From Solen grandis (Eukaryota > Mollusca > Bivalvia > Adapedonta > Solenidae): a stretch of DNA of 64,000 bases. Both the position numbers and the translations under genes were made by a program. Under the pieces are notes generated by a model. That model was not told the origin of the DNA, ran no database searches, and saw nothing but the letters and a program-made list of their open reading frames with translations. The stretch covers positions 34,298,346 to 34,362,345 of the forward strand of contig CM037789.1 in assembly GCA_021229015.1 (NCBI GenBank). Reading direction: 5' to 3'. Positions 1 through 12,345 of the stretch are shown here, in pieces. Position 1 is the first letter of the stretch. The number at the start of each line of letters is the position of its first letter.

Positions 1-330
1 ACATGTAATGAAATTACAAACTTAAACATCATCAAATTATATATTATCAAGCACATATTAATATTCAGGCTTATTACCTGTCGTGAGAGTATGACAGACG
101 CCCTACTGTCGAGCGTATTTAGATGATCATTGCTTATATTTAGTATCTTTAAGTCCAGTTAGGTTTCAGTTTTGAAGTAGAGTTTGTATCCCCTCGCGAA
201 AATAAATAAATACCTTAACTGAAACGTTATCATTTTCTGTTTATAAGTTTGTTAAATATGATAAAAAGATATAGAGATAAATAACTACTTTATGGTGGTT
301 TGGTCCAAATACAGTTCAACATACATGTAC
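1..330. other. left edge, gene-poor
   Basis: No convincing exon is visible. On the minus strand positions 76-100 could form a tiny exon ending in a GTAATA donor, which would lie downstream of the locus A stalk exon, but its acceptor lacks a pyrimidine tract and I do not call it. The transmembrane and tail exons of locus A should lie to the left of the window. Confidence 0.4.
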
Positions 331-408
331 CTGTGTCGGTTTTCTGGGAATAATTTCCAGTTCTGCTGTCTGTGTAATTTGGCTTTGTTGGCGTAGCAGG
401 TGTGCTTC
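331..408 (-). CDS. locus A stalk exon (Ser/Thr-rich), partial gene
   Basis: A 78-nt minus-strand segment bounded by a TTGTACAG acceptor and an ACAG|GTACAT donor. In phase 1-1 it encodes STPATPTKPNYTDSRTGNYS followed by QKTDT, rich in Thr, Ser and Pro with N-glycosylation sequons (NYT, NYS). This matches the style and phase of the stalk exons of locus C, one of which ends TETDT at the same phase. It is probably the extracellular stalk of a type I membrane protein; the gene continues off the left edge. Its upstream ectodomain exon is broken, so the locus may be a pseudogene. Confidence 0.5.
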
Positions 409-2609
409 CTGTACAATAGCATATTTTAGTTTTTAAACATAACATAACGAAGTTAGTTTCTAAAAATAACGATTATCACTCTAAACATTTCAAAACGTTT
501 TGCTTTTGCTTTATATATGTTACAACTAAAAAGAATCACCTTTAGAAAGCATTGAAATCCCAACGGTTGGATCTTAGTCATTTTGACGATATATGTATGT
601 ATTTTATGTAGTTACATATTTGTCTATTTTCTTATCATATGTCAGAGTTTTACATTACAAAATTTTGTTCAAAAATGCGAAGTTTAAAAAATATGACTTC
701 TGTATTCTCTTTACTGTCGTGGTATGATGACTTAGGTCTTATGTGAAAATAAAATGAACAATTCATCATTTTTATGCATATTCATCACATATTGAAGTAT
801 CCATAACTTTCTTGGAATGTATATATTAAAAAAGATTAAGTGATATACTGATGCAATTTGTAAACATTTGTTAATAAAAAAGATTTGGGTATAAAATCTT
901 CAAGACCAAAAATGAAGAAAGAGAGGGAGAGAGTGGATACGATGGAAATTCGATTTACTGATTTAGCTGTTCGTGTATAAGCACGGTTGCAAAATGAAAG
1001 TTTAATATTGAATTTAAATAGAATTTTAATTTTTTTAGGTTGCGCCGGTAAGTGCTTGAATATATTTTTCATAACATCATTCAATTGTTATTTGCAAACA
1101 CATTGTATTAAACTGCCTGTGCGCAGAAATGAAAACGATGAAAATCATTATGGCTGACAAGTTAAAAGATATTTAGATAGTTCACGTATTCTTAGATGCT
1201 TTAAAATATTTGGTTGTAAAACAGGAGGATGGAAAAATATATCTGTATACAAGATTTTAAGGATAGTAAAACCAACACATTCAAACACAGCTTAAACACC
1301 GATATCTGTTCTGAGGAAATGTGAAATGAATAAAAAAAACCTCTGACATAAGTTGAACTCTAATATTTGAATAGATAGTGATAGGTAAAATTGCCTTTGG
1401 TCATTTTCTCTGGGTACCGGTCATTTCCACCAGAAGCGTAATTCGTGAGACAATGGGCACTGATTACTGTAGAATTAAGAACTGAAATTCATAAACAGTC
1501 GAAAGTGAAAAATTTACTAAAAATTAATTAAAGATTTAAAATAACAATCATTTAACATAATCCTCAGCATCTGAAATCTATTCAAGCAGGTACTCATCGT
1601 GAAAGTGAAATGTTTATGGAATATAGTATCAAATTTTTCCTCAGCATAGACGAGTATAATATGACAAGTAATACAACTATATGTTGCTTACTTTAACCAA
1701 TTATATTCATATAAATAACACAACACAGGACATATTATTTCTATGACCCTTACAATACACAAGAAGTCAAGAAGTACAAGCATATAATTTGATGTTGCCC
1801 AAAAAATATTTTTCTTTTAGGTAAAGAAAGAAAGACATGCGTTATCGATACTGTGTGATACGATGAAAAACAATAAATCATTATCTTATAAAGATAATTA
1901 TGTAATGCGCCCCTAGCCAACAAGGCTTTTCCAAGTGAAACTTAAAAATATGGAGTCCACCTGGCAAACAATCCTATATATCTCAGTTTCTGCATGGAAT
2001 CATCAGGGCTGAATATTTATTAATAACAATAACTACAGCCATTTCTCGGTCGATAAATCGTCAATCTAACCTGGTAAGAAAGTTGTGGGCGGACCGTGTT
2101 GTTCAACTCAGTGTCATCGATTTTGACACGGCTCTCAGATCCTTCAGCTTGTGCAATTTATCAACGTTTGACTTGCGGTCATATGCAATTTTGATGATTT
2201 CATTTTCTATAAAGTTTTTCAATTAATCATTCCACGTTCAGCAGATATTTGTCGCTTATATGTATTCGAAATCGTTGTCTGGGGTCACTGGTGTTTCCAA
2301 AGGCGAAAAAGCATGACTTGTTACACATATTGGATTATGGAATCGATATAATGTACTGACGCGCCGTCATAAGACGATGACACAAGTATAAATTTTGAAA
2401 GTATTTATACATACAATGTATTAGCACTTAATAAAAATTAAAAATAAAAATTTACACTGATATTTATTTTTGATTACTGCGCACAATATTGCAGCATTAT
2501 CTTATTGCTGTTTTCAAATAATGTATACATTATTTTTAGACATTAGACTTTATATATTTGGCTAAATAAAAGATCTGTAAATTTTAATATGTTGAAAATA
2601 TATACTTAC
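409..2609. other. putative locus A intron
   Basis: AT-rich sequence between the stalk and ectodomain exons of locus A. Minus-strand segments around 2110-2215 and 2250-2330 have short codon-like open stretches but also stops and no clear splice pairs, so they are not called. Nothing else recognised. Confidence 0.4.
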
Positions 2610-2965
2610 CTGTTTTATCTTGATACAACCAATTACCCCTTGTCCAATGTAGGCACTAAAAGTTATTGACATCAATTGGAACCGTTTACTGGAGTTATCC
2701 ACCATACCCTCAATACTTGAATAGTTAAATTTTGAGAATTTTACACATCTCGTTTCGAAAAGTGGCGTGTTGTTGGGTCAGATTTTCGAAATCGAAAGTC
2801 ATGATCTGTGATGACGGGGCATAATCTCGACACGAAGTTTCGATGTAAGAATTTGGCAGGTGTCAAACTAGATTTTTTAAAAAGATATTTCGTTTCTGCG
2901 AACGATTTCCTTGGTAGATATTTCTTTACTAATAAGAAATGTTACACACTATTGTTTGTTGAGAC
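2610..2965 (-). pseudogene. locus A ectodomain exon, frame-disrupted paralogue of locus C exon 3
   Basis: On the minus strand, 2610 to about 2718 is a near copy of the end of locus C exon 3: SIEGMVDNSSKRFQLMSITF here against SIEGMVGDSSKRFQSMSITF in C, and both continue to GCIKIK before a GTAAG donor. Upstream, another frame reads TSCRDYAPSSQIMTFDFENL, aligning with VSCRCDLRAPGDF in C. The two parts are in different frames: about one extra base near 2730 puts a TAA in the upstream frame, and one base is missing just before the donor, so total exon length modulo 3 is conserved. The 5' boundary is uncertain; a CTGCAG acceptor near 2966 is possible, but stops follow it. I read this as a decayed exon. 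An assembly error is the alternative. Confidence 0.6.
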
Positions 2966-3423
2966 GACAACTAGCTGCAGTAAATGCATCGTATTCAGGG
3001 AATTGTAATAAAGTGTCCCGGCTGGATAACGGTTTCTTTGATAAAAATGTTGTTTCATCAAAACACTTCTCTTAGATGCACATCTCATCTATGCTTATTT
3101 TGACATCCCAAAATGAAAAACTTCACATTATCTTTTTTAGAAAGATATTTCTTCGACTGTAAATTGTCATTTTCATCTGTCCTTTTCTGGACAAGTTTAA
3201 ATAACACAACACAAACATGCGGAAACCACCATTATCGGATTTGGAGCTGGGATTTACAGTCATTGTGATTTATGATTTTTTAAGGGAATGTATAAATTTT
3301 AAAATTAACCTTCTGAAAAATAGCAAGGATAAAACCTGTTCTGAACAATTTTGTTTCCTATAGTATAGCAAGAATACTTTGTGGCAAAGCAACATTGTAG
3401 AAGTAAGATAAAAATAATTATAC

Positions 3424-3456
3424 CTGGATTCCCTCCACAAGGATCCCCCGTTTTTG
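3424..3456 (-). CDS. locus A short Cys exon
   Basis: A 33-nt minus-strand segment with a CTTTCCAG acceptor and a TCCAG|GTATAA donor, phase 1-1, encoding KTGDPCGGNP plus split codons. It starts with CA, as locus C exon 2 does, so a preceding exon ending in G would give Ala at the join. It carries one Cys, as C exon 2 does. Position and phase fit the exon directly after a signal peptide. No convincing signal-peptide exon was found upstream. Short, so chance is possible. Confidence 0.4.
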
Positions 3457-4796
3457 CTGGAAAGTAGATAATCGTCATACGATCACATTACATATTACAG
3501 CGTAGATATTTCAGCAAACATTTTGAATAATATTCGAGTTAGTTAAAACAACCTAAATAGTTTCCTCTAAAGAGGTGTCATGAATAATATCAAATTCAGT
3601 TCTGATTAAAATGCATTATGTAGGCATATGTTAGTTCTAAGCAGTTTGGACTCAGACCTTGGGGATCCGCAATGTGCAGTTTTCAGCAATCACAATCACA
3701 ATCTTTATATAATGCGTTGCATTGATACCTTCAATTTGAATATTGTAAACTTACTTCATTTGAACAAGACTTTAAAGGTTTATCTTTTAACGTTGACTAC
3801 ATACAACAATGTTCAATCTTGATGAAATGACTACTAAAAAGGATGTGTGCACACATGTTTTCGTTACATTTTTCAACAGAAATGTATATTATTCGGCTAC
3901 ATACCAGGTTTGTTGTTTCCTCTTAAATAGAAATACGAATTAAAAAATACACGCATGAATACTTATACACCAGTCAAAAATCTATTAACCAATCATAATT
4001 TATTTCGATAATATGATGCATTTACAGTACAAAATAATAACAGAGTTTGCCCTTGTGGAATAGTATAATGATGGCAATATTCATATTCTGTTAAGTAAAA
4101 TGGTGATATTTTTATCCGAAAATAAACATTATATTTTAATTGATATGTACAAAACACTGAATGTTTACTTAAGTATTAAAAATACAATATGAATTATTTT
4201 ACATAAATACATAAACCAGCTAAGGAAACATGTATCAATTACTGCTTAATTTGATGATATTCTATCGTAACAAAGATGATTGTTCGCCAACATTTAACTT
4301 ATTACGAATTTAATTAATTTAGCTAACAACTATTGGATGTTATTCAAAATAAGCAAACACTTTTCCTGTGATATATAATATATATAATTATATAAACTAC
4401 CTGGAGGTAGTATTTAACTTATTTCCATTAAAATTAGCATGCAAGATGAATAAGAAAGAAACATGGTAATATGATAATTGACCTGCTTAGTCATACACAG
4501 AACTTCCCGAAATAAAGTTAACAATGGTAGGACACTCGCGCCCACGTTATTTTGGTTCAGTATAAAGGACAAGTAAACAGGAAGAGAATGTATTCAAAAT
4601 GAAATCGCATACCCTCGGTGATCTTCAAAAACGAATCTCTCTCTCTCTCTCATATATATAAAACTGGTGGGGATAAGATAAGGAAAGTGGTGCACGTTAT
4701 ACTAATTTTAAACAAAAAACTCTAAACAATTGCTTGAATCCACTTGTAACTACGTAACCGGATTATAAGGCACTATCACGCTTAATCAATTGATCA

Positions 4797-4884
4797 TAAA
4801 TGTAATGAAGTCATTTTAAATGATACTTTTGTCATACTCATAAATGTAATGAAGTCATTTTAATTAATGTTTTTGTCATACTGT
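4797..4884. repeat. 44-bp tandem repeat, two copies
   Basis: The segment containing TGTAATGAAGTCATTTTAA and TTTTGTCATACT occurs twice in direct orientation with a 44-base offset (TGTAATGAAG at 4801 and 4845). Confidence 0.8.
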
Positions 4885-5974
4885 CTAAGAGATTTTACTT
4901 CTAGTATATATACTTTCGATCATCTGCCATTTTATTTGAAGAATGCAACCAGTTCGGAAAATAAAGAAAGATCAATAAGAGAAAATATACAAGAGAAAAT
5001 ATCTTAGCAAATAGCAATACAAACAGCAAATACTTCTCATTATATCGACATAATTTGCATGATTTAATAAACATTTGCAAGGCTGGTATCAACAATCAAC
5101 CAAGAATGTTTAATATAGTCTATCAACAACCCACGACGTACGCATAAGATTAGACATTCCGGGTGGCTGACTGTTAGGGCAGCCGATACAGTAAGTTGTG
5201 GGGTTCATGAATTTGAGTTCAAGTGTGTTCAGACACTATATACCATTGTCTCTATATTGTTTGTATAATCTGAGCATCGAACGAGAATTACTAGTATTAC
5301 ATCCTTACTTGGATGTCAATGTGTCTAGATATGTTCAAGACTGGTAAACCAGGTGTGAGAGGGTGTAGTATCCTGCATCTTGTCAAGATTTCTGTAAACA
5401 ATCCTCCTTACATTACTTTAGACTTAAAATACAGTTCTGATCTAATGTTTTATTTGTGGAATTGGTTCGGATATTTGTAGCACCATTAACCTTATTTCTA
5501 CTCTTACAAATGCCAAACTGTTTGTCCGATTATAACATTTGAGATAATCTTCTAAGTCTCATTTACATTGGATTGTAGGGCTGTGAAATGTTAAAAATTG
5601 AAGAAAAAAAGTTGACTGTAAACAAATTCTTACAAGTTATCCTAAACACAAATTTTGTCAAAGATGTTGAAGTATATATTTTTACCTTGAAGACATGCGT
5701 TTCAACAGAACACACAGGTATAGACCTATGTAAAGGGACATGCAATGCAGGTAGCACGACTGAGCAAGCAAGCGTACCACAACACTGTTTATGTTATTAT
5801 GCATGTGAATTTTATGCAGTCCACACAGTTCATCCTACCCACGTGAAAATGTCCTTATCACATGTTCGCGCTATCATGCATAATGTTTTTATATTACAAA
5901 CAATACGTTTGCCTATTTTCGGGAACATTGCGAATAGATGTTGTATCATGCTACTTGACTATGTCGTGGTAGCT

Positions 5975-6350
5975 GTTTTAGTTTAACGTCCAACGGACAA
6001 TATTTCAGTAATTGTGCTGTCACACTGCAGTATCACGCCGTAGATATGTGGCATTATGCACCCAGTCACATTATCCTAACACCGGACCAACCAGTCCTAC
6101 AACTAACCCTGTATGCTGAGCGCCAAGCAATGCGATATTGTGCATATCAATTAAATAAGTGCTTAGTGTTTGCTTGTGTCTAAACGTCCCACCGATAGTA
6201 TTTCAGTCAATTGGGAAATATCGCCTGAAGAAAATAGATATAGAATAGGGATATTATGCCGTAGATAAGTTGCATGATACCATATCCAGTCAAATTATCT
6301 TGCAATGAGGCAACGCAGTCCTAGAACTACACTTATGTTCTAAGCGGAGT
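5975..6350 (-). mobile_element. two SINE 3' regions in tandem (family 2)
   Basis: Reading the minus strand, 6130-5980 and 6350-6180 each carry the family-2 SINE body (ATAATGTGACTGG, TGCCACAT, TACGGCGTGATA) and end in the tail seen as TTTAACGTCC on the plus strand. Their tRNA-like heads are missing. Both are diverged 5'-truncated copies. Confidence 0.65.
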
Positions 6351-8669
6351 CACATTTATACTATTTTAAAACGACCATTGATTGCCGCGACAATGAAGGA
6401 AACTATAACCTCCCGGCAACCGGATACGGTAATAGGCCGTTTTTGCAACTTTAAAATTTATTTATTTTAACTTTATGCAAGTTATATACATTTTTTATTC
6501 ATTGTTTCTAAATAATATAATTGCATATCTATTGAATAGTCACATTTACGTTTTTCATGATTCTCCGTATATTCTATTTGTATATTCTAAACTACTGCAC
6601 GAATATTTAAGTATGTTAAAATAATAAGGCTAAGTTGGTACCGTTACGCTAACCTGAGCATCACTGTCCTTCAAAGCGTTTATTATATTCTGTTTTTAAA
6701 CCCATTCAATATAGAATATTAAAAGAAATATACAGGGGATATCACTCCAGACTGTTTCTTTATTTTGAGAGTCAACAAATTAAAATTCAATATAAGGACA
6801 AAGTATAGCAAATCCTATCCTTTCAGTAACGGTTGATAATAAGATGAAGTAAATTGTGCCATTCCGACACAATGGAAAATGTATTTACAACTTTTTTTTT
6901 TTGTAAAATTGTATGTTCGATAGGTTTGAGAATTATTTTAGCTTTGTTTTCTTGGATCTATTGTCATGTAGTCGCATATTTGAAAATATCATTTCTCCCG
7001 GTGACCGAAGAGTTAACATGGTCCGCTAGAAGAAGGCAGTTCCATTCCCGGCTTCGGCGGACCTAATTCATTAAAATGATATTGTAAACCGCCATTGTTT
7101 CGGCGATGTGTAGTTCCAAGATTGGTTGATCCACCGTCAGGATAGTGCGAGTTTATATGATATCTTACAATTTGTCTAGTACCCTATATCTACCCTTATC
7201 GAGATGTATTAGTTTTAAGTTGTAACTTATTTCCCAATAGATGTTAAATAAATAAGTTGCATATTATTTCAGATACACAACAAACAAATTAAGAAAACTA
7301 ACTTGGTTCGAAAATAAATTCTTTATTTTACTTTTCCTTATTTGTGTTGATCAACATATTTTGCATAAAAACAACAACTTATAGTAAACTCGAAGCAGCA
7401 GACACAATCCATGTCAATATACAATATTGTGCCGACAGTACAATACAAGACCTAAGTACACATAATTTGTTACTCCGTTAAAATCGTCCATGCTTTGATA
7501 TTTATTTACATTTGCATTTGTCTATGAGTTCAATGATCATAAATTATACAAGACAATAGATTAACGTGGCACCGTTTCTTTTATGTTTTTTTTCCTAAAT
7601 ATAAGTTACTAAAACATAAAAAATGTGTATTTAAGATCAATTCAAATTAGGCATTATTTTATCACGAGAAACATATGAATATTGTTCACTTGATGGATTA
7701 GTTCCAATTCTCTGCAAATTTTCAAAACATCATTTTCTACTGATATTTTGGTATGTACTCTTTGAAAACATTGCAGAAACAAAGCTCCTGGCAGTTAAGA
7801 TTCTGTCTTTTCTACTTTACATCAGCATTTTATTATTTTTGTTCCAAGTACAAACATTTCTTTCAGACGGAATACTTTTGAAATATTGTATTAGTTTCCT
7901 GGTATAAAAGGGGCGGATCTATGTTTAAAAGCTTGACATTTATATCTGTACACACACTTTTTGTCTGTACTTACTTTTATTGAATTTATGCAAATCCATT
8001 TAAATGTACACATTACAAATTATAAAAGCAAAAACAATAATAAGAAAAGAAAACAATATATATTTTTATAATATAAAAATTTGTGCGATATATTCTTTAT
8101 TGTGTTCTTTGTAATACAAAAATCAATAAAGTGTTTTATTTTTCATTCTGTGTCTCTTCTTCCTTTTCTTTTTTTCTTCTATACGTGAAGCAAGAAAGAG
8201 AAAGAACACCATTTCTCAAAATTAAATTAGATCTTTCATTTACAATATCTTGAAGGCAACAGTCAAGCAATGTGTGTCATTAAAACATTGTATATGCCGT
8301 TTCCTTTTTATTCGCTGCCTTTGTAGCTGTTTAGACAGACAGCTGTGTTTGTTCACAATGCGTTTTAGCTGTACACATTATAAAGGATAAAAAAGAAACA
8401 CAATACCAACATTATGAAGAACAAACGTATTGTGCATTGTATTCCTTTTTTGCCATGTATGAAATAAAAATTAATTGAAATTTACATGTACGTTCTTTGC
8501 TTTCTTCTTTCCTTACTTCTCACCAATCAAAAAAGAGAATGACTGTCACTTATAAATGTGTCCTTTCAATCATATGAATGCAATTATGTCAAACAGATAA
8601 TTTCATTATAGCGATTTTATAATGGGTCCTGTTTATTATTTTTTGTTTTGCACAGACAGGCAACTGTAT

Positions 8670-8925
8670 TCATGCTGTTTTTTCTCTCATTTCGTCTGGG
8701 AATTCTAACACATTGTAAACGTTTCCTCTGGTGTCTTCTCTATGGTTGTCATCTGCAAGATGGCTGTCTACATTCACATACTCGTTTACTCCACTCTCAG
8801 TAATTATCACTTCCGGTTGATATTTTTCGTGTCTGTCTACATTCACGTACTCACTGTCCCCGCTCTGAGTTATTGCCTTTTCCGGTTGATGTGTTTCGTT
8901 TCGTTTTGGCCCTCTTGTCCTATAT
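8670..8925 (-). CDS. locus B terminal exon: cytoplasmic tail with duplicated EYVNVD motifs
   Basis: A minus-strand exon of 84 codons plus TGA, opening after a T-rich tract and a TGAAAG acceptor in phase 2. It has no ATG of its own. It begins YRTRGPKR, a basic patch typical of residues just inside a membrane. It then has two tandem units of the form QPE-x4-T-[QE]-SG-x2-EYVNVD, and ends GNVYNVLEFPDEM. YVNV fits the pYxN consensus for Grb2-type SH2 domains (family knowledge); signalling is inferred. Entry in phase 2 right after the membrane matches the last exon of locus C, whose tail also has an NVY motif. Upstream exons were not found in 8.9-16 kb, so this is a partial gene or a stranded fragment. 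Confidence 0.6.
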
Positions 8926-10015
8926 CTTTCAGATAAAAAAAAAAAAAAAAAAAATGAGCTTAAATATTATTTTTAAATTAGATTTGTACTTCCAGAGCAG
9001 TATTTCGGATACTAGTGCTTGTTGTAAAAATATTCACATTAACCAAAGTGGTTGGAAAGTTGGAATGAATGCTGAAACAGTTTTATCCATTCTTAACTGA
9101 TTTGGATATTAATGAATATTCTAGCCGGTTAAACACAGATTTAATCGATCGAGAAATATCTAATTTATATGACTGATAAGGAATTAAGTTGTTATTACCT
9201 AATTTATTGCATGTATATACATAATTATATGCATTGCATATATTACATTGTATATATGCATTATCATATACGAAATATACAAAAGTAGTATAGGCGTCTC
9301 TTTAGCCCCAAACAAACTTGACCTACTTTCTACGTAGGCGGCCATTTTGTTTCTATTTATAGAAATCATTTACATATAAGCATTTAAGGGTAGTGCGCAT
9401 GTGCGACGGCCATATTGATTTTAGTATGACATCATCGTTCTAATTTTAGAATGATATCATCGGTTTATATTTAGAATGATCACATAGGTAGGCAATAGAA
9501 TTTAAAAAATAAAATATGTATATATGTACGGTCATTTTATTTCTTATGTGTGCGTGGCGGTCATTTGCTTGGTTATAGTATACAGAGGTGACTTGTATAC
9601 TCGACCCGAGATCTACTCGCGGAAATTGAGGGGTCACTTCCATTCGATCTCAGACAATGATATAATAATAGTAGTAATATCAATAATAGTAATCAATAAT
9701 AATAATAAAAATAATATCAATGATTAAATATCTAGAACATCCATTATAACAATAATATAATCAAACACTAATAATGATGAATACTTTGAAATATCAAATA
9801 ATATGTCTAAATACTATAATACTCACCTTTACGATGTTGACTCCTCAACGTCCTACCTTCGAATGAGACTCAAGCTAAGGTAGGGAGACGCGCATGCGTC
9901 AGCTATATTTGGAAATGACATTTCACAACTATTGCATAAGATTCCCAGGCCCATACCACCTGCGTTAACAATAGACGATCTATTTTTAGCGATGGAACAA
10001 AAACGATATTGATAT

Positions 10016-10205
10016 AGGGACGGAAATGCGAGCAATGGCCTATTCACGTGTCAAAAGTTAATCCCTTTAAAGTCGTCCCAGTGTTTAGCAAGTGTTGATT
10101 CAGGGACGGAAATGTGAACAATGGCCTATTCAATTGTCAAAAGTTAATCCCTTTAAAGTTGCCACTCTGTATGGCGTGTGTTGATTCAGGGACGGAAATG
10201 CGGAC
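10016..10205. repeat. 86-bp tandem repeat
   Basis: The motif GGGACGGAAATG recurs at about 10016, 10102 and 10188, each 86 bases apart. The sequence between (GGCCTATTCA, GTCAAAAGTTAATCCCTTTA) is also repeated, giving a little over two copies. Confidence 0.8.
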
Positions 10206-10566
10206 AATAGCTTTTGTTCACGATTACCGGCCCAGCACTATTTTAACTATTGGTACGTCTATTGTAGTTAGCGGATTGAAAATTCAACCAATCAGAAACC
10301 TCCCTTTTCAACCAATCAGGAACGAGTCCTCGACCAGTCGAATCTTAGCATTTTATTACCAATCGAATTACGTATTCAAAACGAGGCCCAGGTCTGTTTC
10401 ACATTAACGCATAAAGTGAACTTTTTTTTCAAAACAGCTATTTATTAAGTATTCCAGATTTTTCTCAGCCTTTCTTGTGCATTTAATTAAATGACATAAT
10501 ATAATGGAAATAATTAAGATATTCCCAATAATAATAATAATAAACTGAAAATATTTTCATATTAGA

Positions 10567-12345
10567 GACTGAACACTTATTACTTTGATTAAAAAAAATC
10601 AACTTACCAAATTGGTAACTTCCAAACCATATTTCCTCAAAATACTCCAATATATCTTAAGTCCAATAACTATATAAAATACACTCTTTGAACATTTCTT
10701 AGTATGTCCTGAAAAGTCATCTTGACGTTGGTAAAAAGACTCGAAAATTTTGCTCTTTATACTTCAATATGTACTGACTTGTCTTAACATACACCATGTA
10801 TTCTCTGTTAAACGAGAGTGGACAAGATCTTAAGGTTTATACATGACTTCGACTCCTTGTAAGGGCCCAGTACCATTTATACGTCAATATTGGTTGACTT
10901 GAGATTGGTAATATCTTGGTTGAAACAAAAAGCTTTAAATCAGTTTTTCCTTTCTAGGGCAACGGTTTACGATATCGATTTTCAAAATTGTTATATCAAT
11001 TGAAAGATTTATCAAAATACTTCAAAATAAACCCTATGTTCTCGATTCGATTTTCAACCGTTACCGAGTTATGACGTAACAGCGATTTTTAAACCTTAAT
11101 TAAAATTTAACATTTCCTGCCCGATATATACATCATTGGAAAGGTCTCGTCTCCACAATGTCAAAAATGTATACTTTTATAAGGTTATCTTTATTCATTC
11201 ACGAGACATAAGCGTTTGAAAAATGTCACGTGACCTCCAAAGTTGAAAAATGGCGCCAAATTCAAATATTCTCCAAAAACTATATTTAAGTCTATATCTC
11301 AGTCATTTCTCGACCGATTTACATGATCCTGGTATCAATGTAAAGGTCTCATGTCAAGCTATGTTTTGAACTCAATGAACCGGAAGTGTATTGGTGTTAC
11401 AACCGGAAATGACGTCATCACATATAAAATCTCTCTTCATAGACAACCGAATAAACTACTGAAAAGACTATCATTTTAGCGACAGATCACTTATTGCTTT
11501 GATGAAAAATCAACTTAACAAATCGGTAACTTCCAAATCCAGCCCTCAAAAAGTTAATCACATCTATTAGTTTAACTACAATGTAAAAATACGTTGTTTG
11601 AACACTTTGTAGTATGTCCTGAAAATTCATCTTGAGGAATGGCAAAAAGACTTGAAATTTAACCAAAGTAAAACGAGGAACTCTCCACAATAATGGGGAC
11701 CGATTTTATTTGGAATAAAGGGACTTGAGGGAGTTGGTTAGGGCTGCTTCTCTTTATACGTCAATATGTACTGACTTGTCTTAACATACACCATGTATTC
11801 TCTGTTAAACGAGAGTGGACAAGATCTTACAGGTTTATACATGAAATCATCCTTTTTGGGCCCCTTTACCGGAAGGTTAAATTAAATTTTTTAGAGTGAG
11901 TCAGTATGTGTGTGATTTATGTATCGATATATTCATTTTAAAATTTACGCTATTTGTAATGTAATGTTGGGAATTGTATAAGCTTTATCGAGAAACTCGT
12001 AATGTTTGTATTTTCTATCTTGATTGAAACAAAACCAATACCTAAACCTTTAAATTAGTTTTTCCTGTCTAGGGCAACCGTTTACGATATCAATTTTCAT
12101 AATTTTTATATCAATTGATAGATTTATCAAAATTCTACGAAATAAATCTTATGTTCTCGGTTCGGTTTTCAACCGTTATTGAGTTATGACGTAATAGCGA
12201 TTTTTAAACCTTAAATGAAAATTTAATATTTCCTATCCGATATATGCACCATTGGAAAGGTCTCGTCTCCGCAATTCAGAATATGTATACTTTTATGGGT
12301 CTATCTTTATGCATTGTCGAGATATAAAGGCTTAAAGTTTGTTAC
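10567..12345. repeat. diverged direct duplication of about 0.9 kb
   Basis: Two direct copies, about 10567-11225 and 11485-12345, share ordered blocks. These include TAACTTCCAAA, AGTATGTCCTGAAAA, the stretch around TGTACTGACTTGTCTTAACA, CGAGAGTGGACAAGATCTTA, CAACCGTTA next to GAGTTATGACGTAA, and CATTGGAAAGGTCTCGTCTCC. Copy 2 has extra sequence near 11700 and 11850-12030. No ORF is conserved between them, so this is probably a non-coding element or an old segmental duplication. Confidence 0.75.

Larger units (their letters stand above)
3457..8669. other. intergenic or upstream region of locus A
   Basis: Mostly AT-rich with no supported gene. It contains a 44-bp two-copy tandem repeat (4797-4884), SINE tails (about 5975-6350), a degenerate tRNA-like fragment (about 7000-7062) and two similar A/T-rich blocks near 7990-8300 and 8360-8640 that look like an old duplication. 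The 3' UTR of locus B should occupy the right end, with several TTTATT (minus-strand AATAAA) motifs there. Confidence 0.5.

Noticed and set aside
5588..5986. 132-codon plus-strand ORF
   Set aside because: No recognisable domain, no splice context, and its end runs into an antisense SINE tail.
9524..9727. plus-strand ORF with a transmembrane-like VCVAVICLVIVYR
   Set aside because: Tempting as a receptor membrane exon, but it lacks a matching acceptor and phase and lies opposite to loci A and B.
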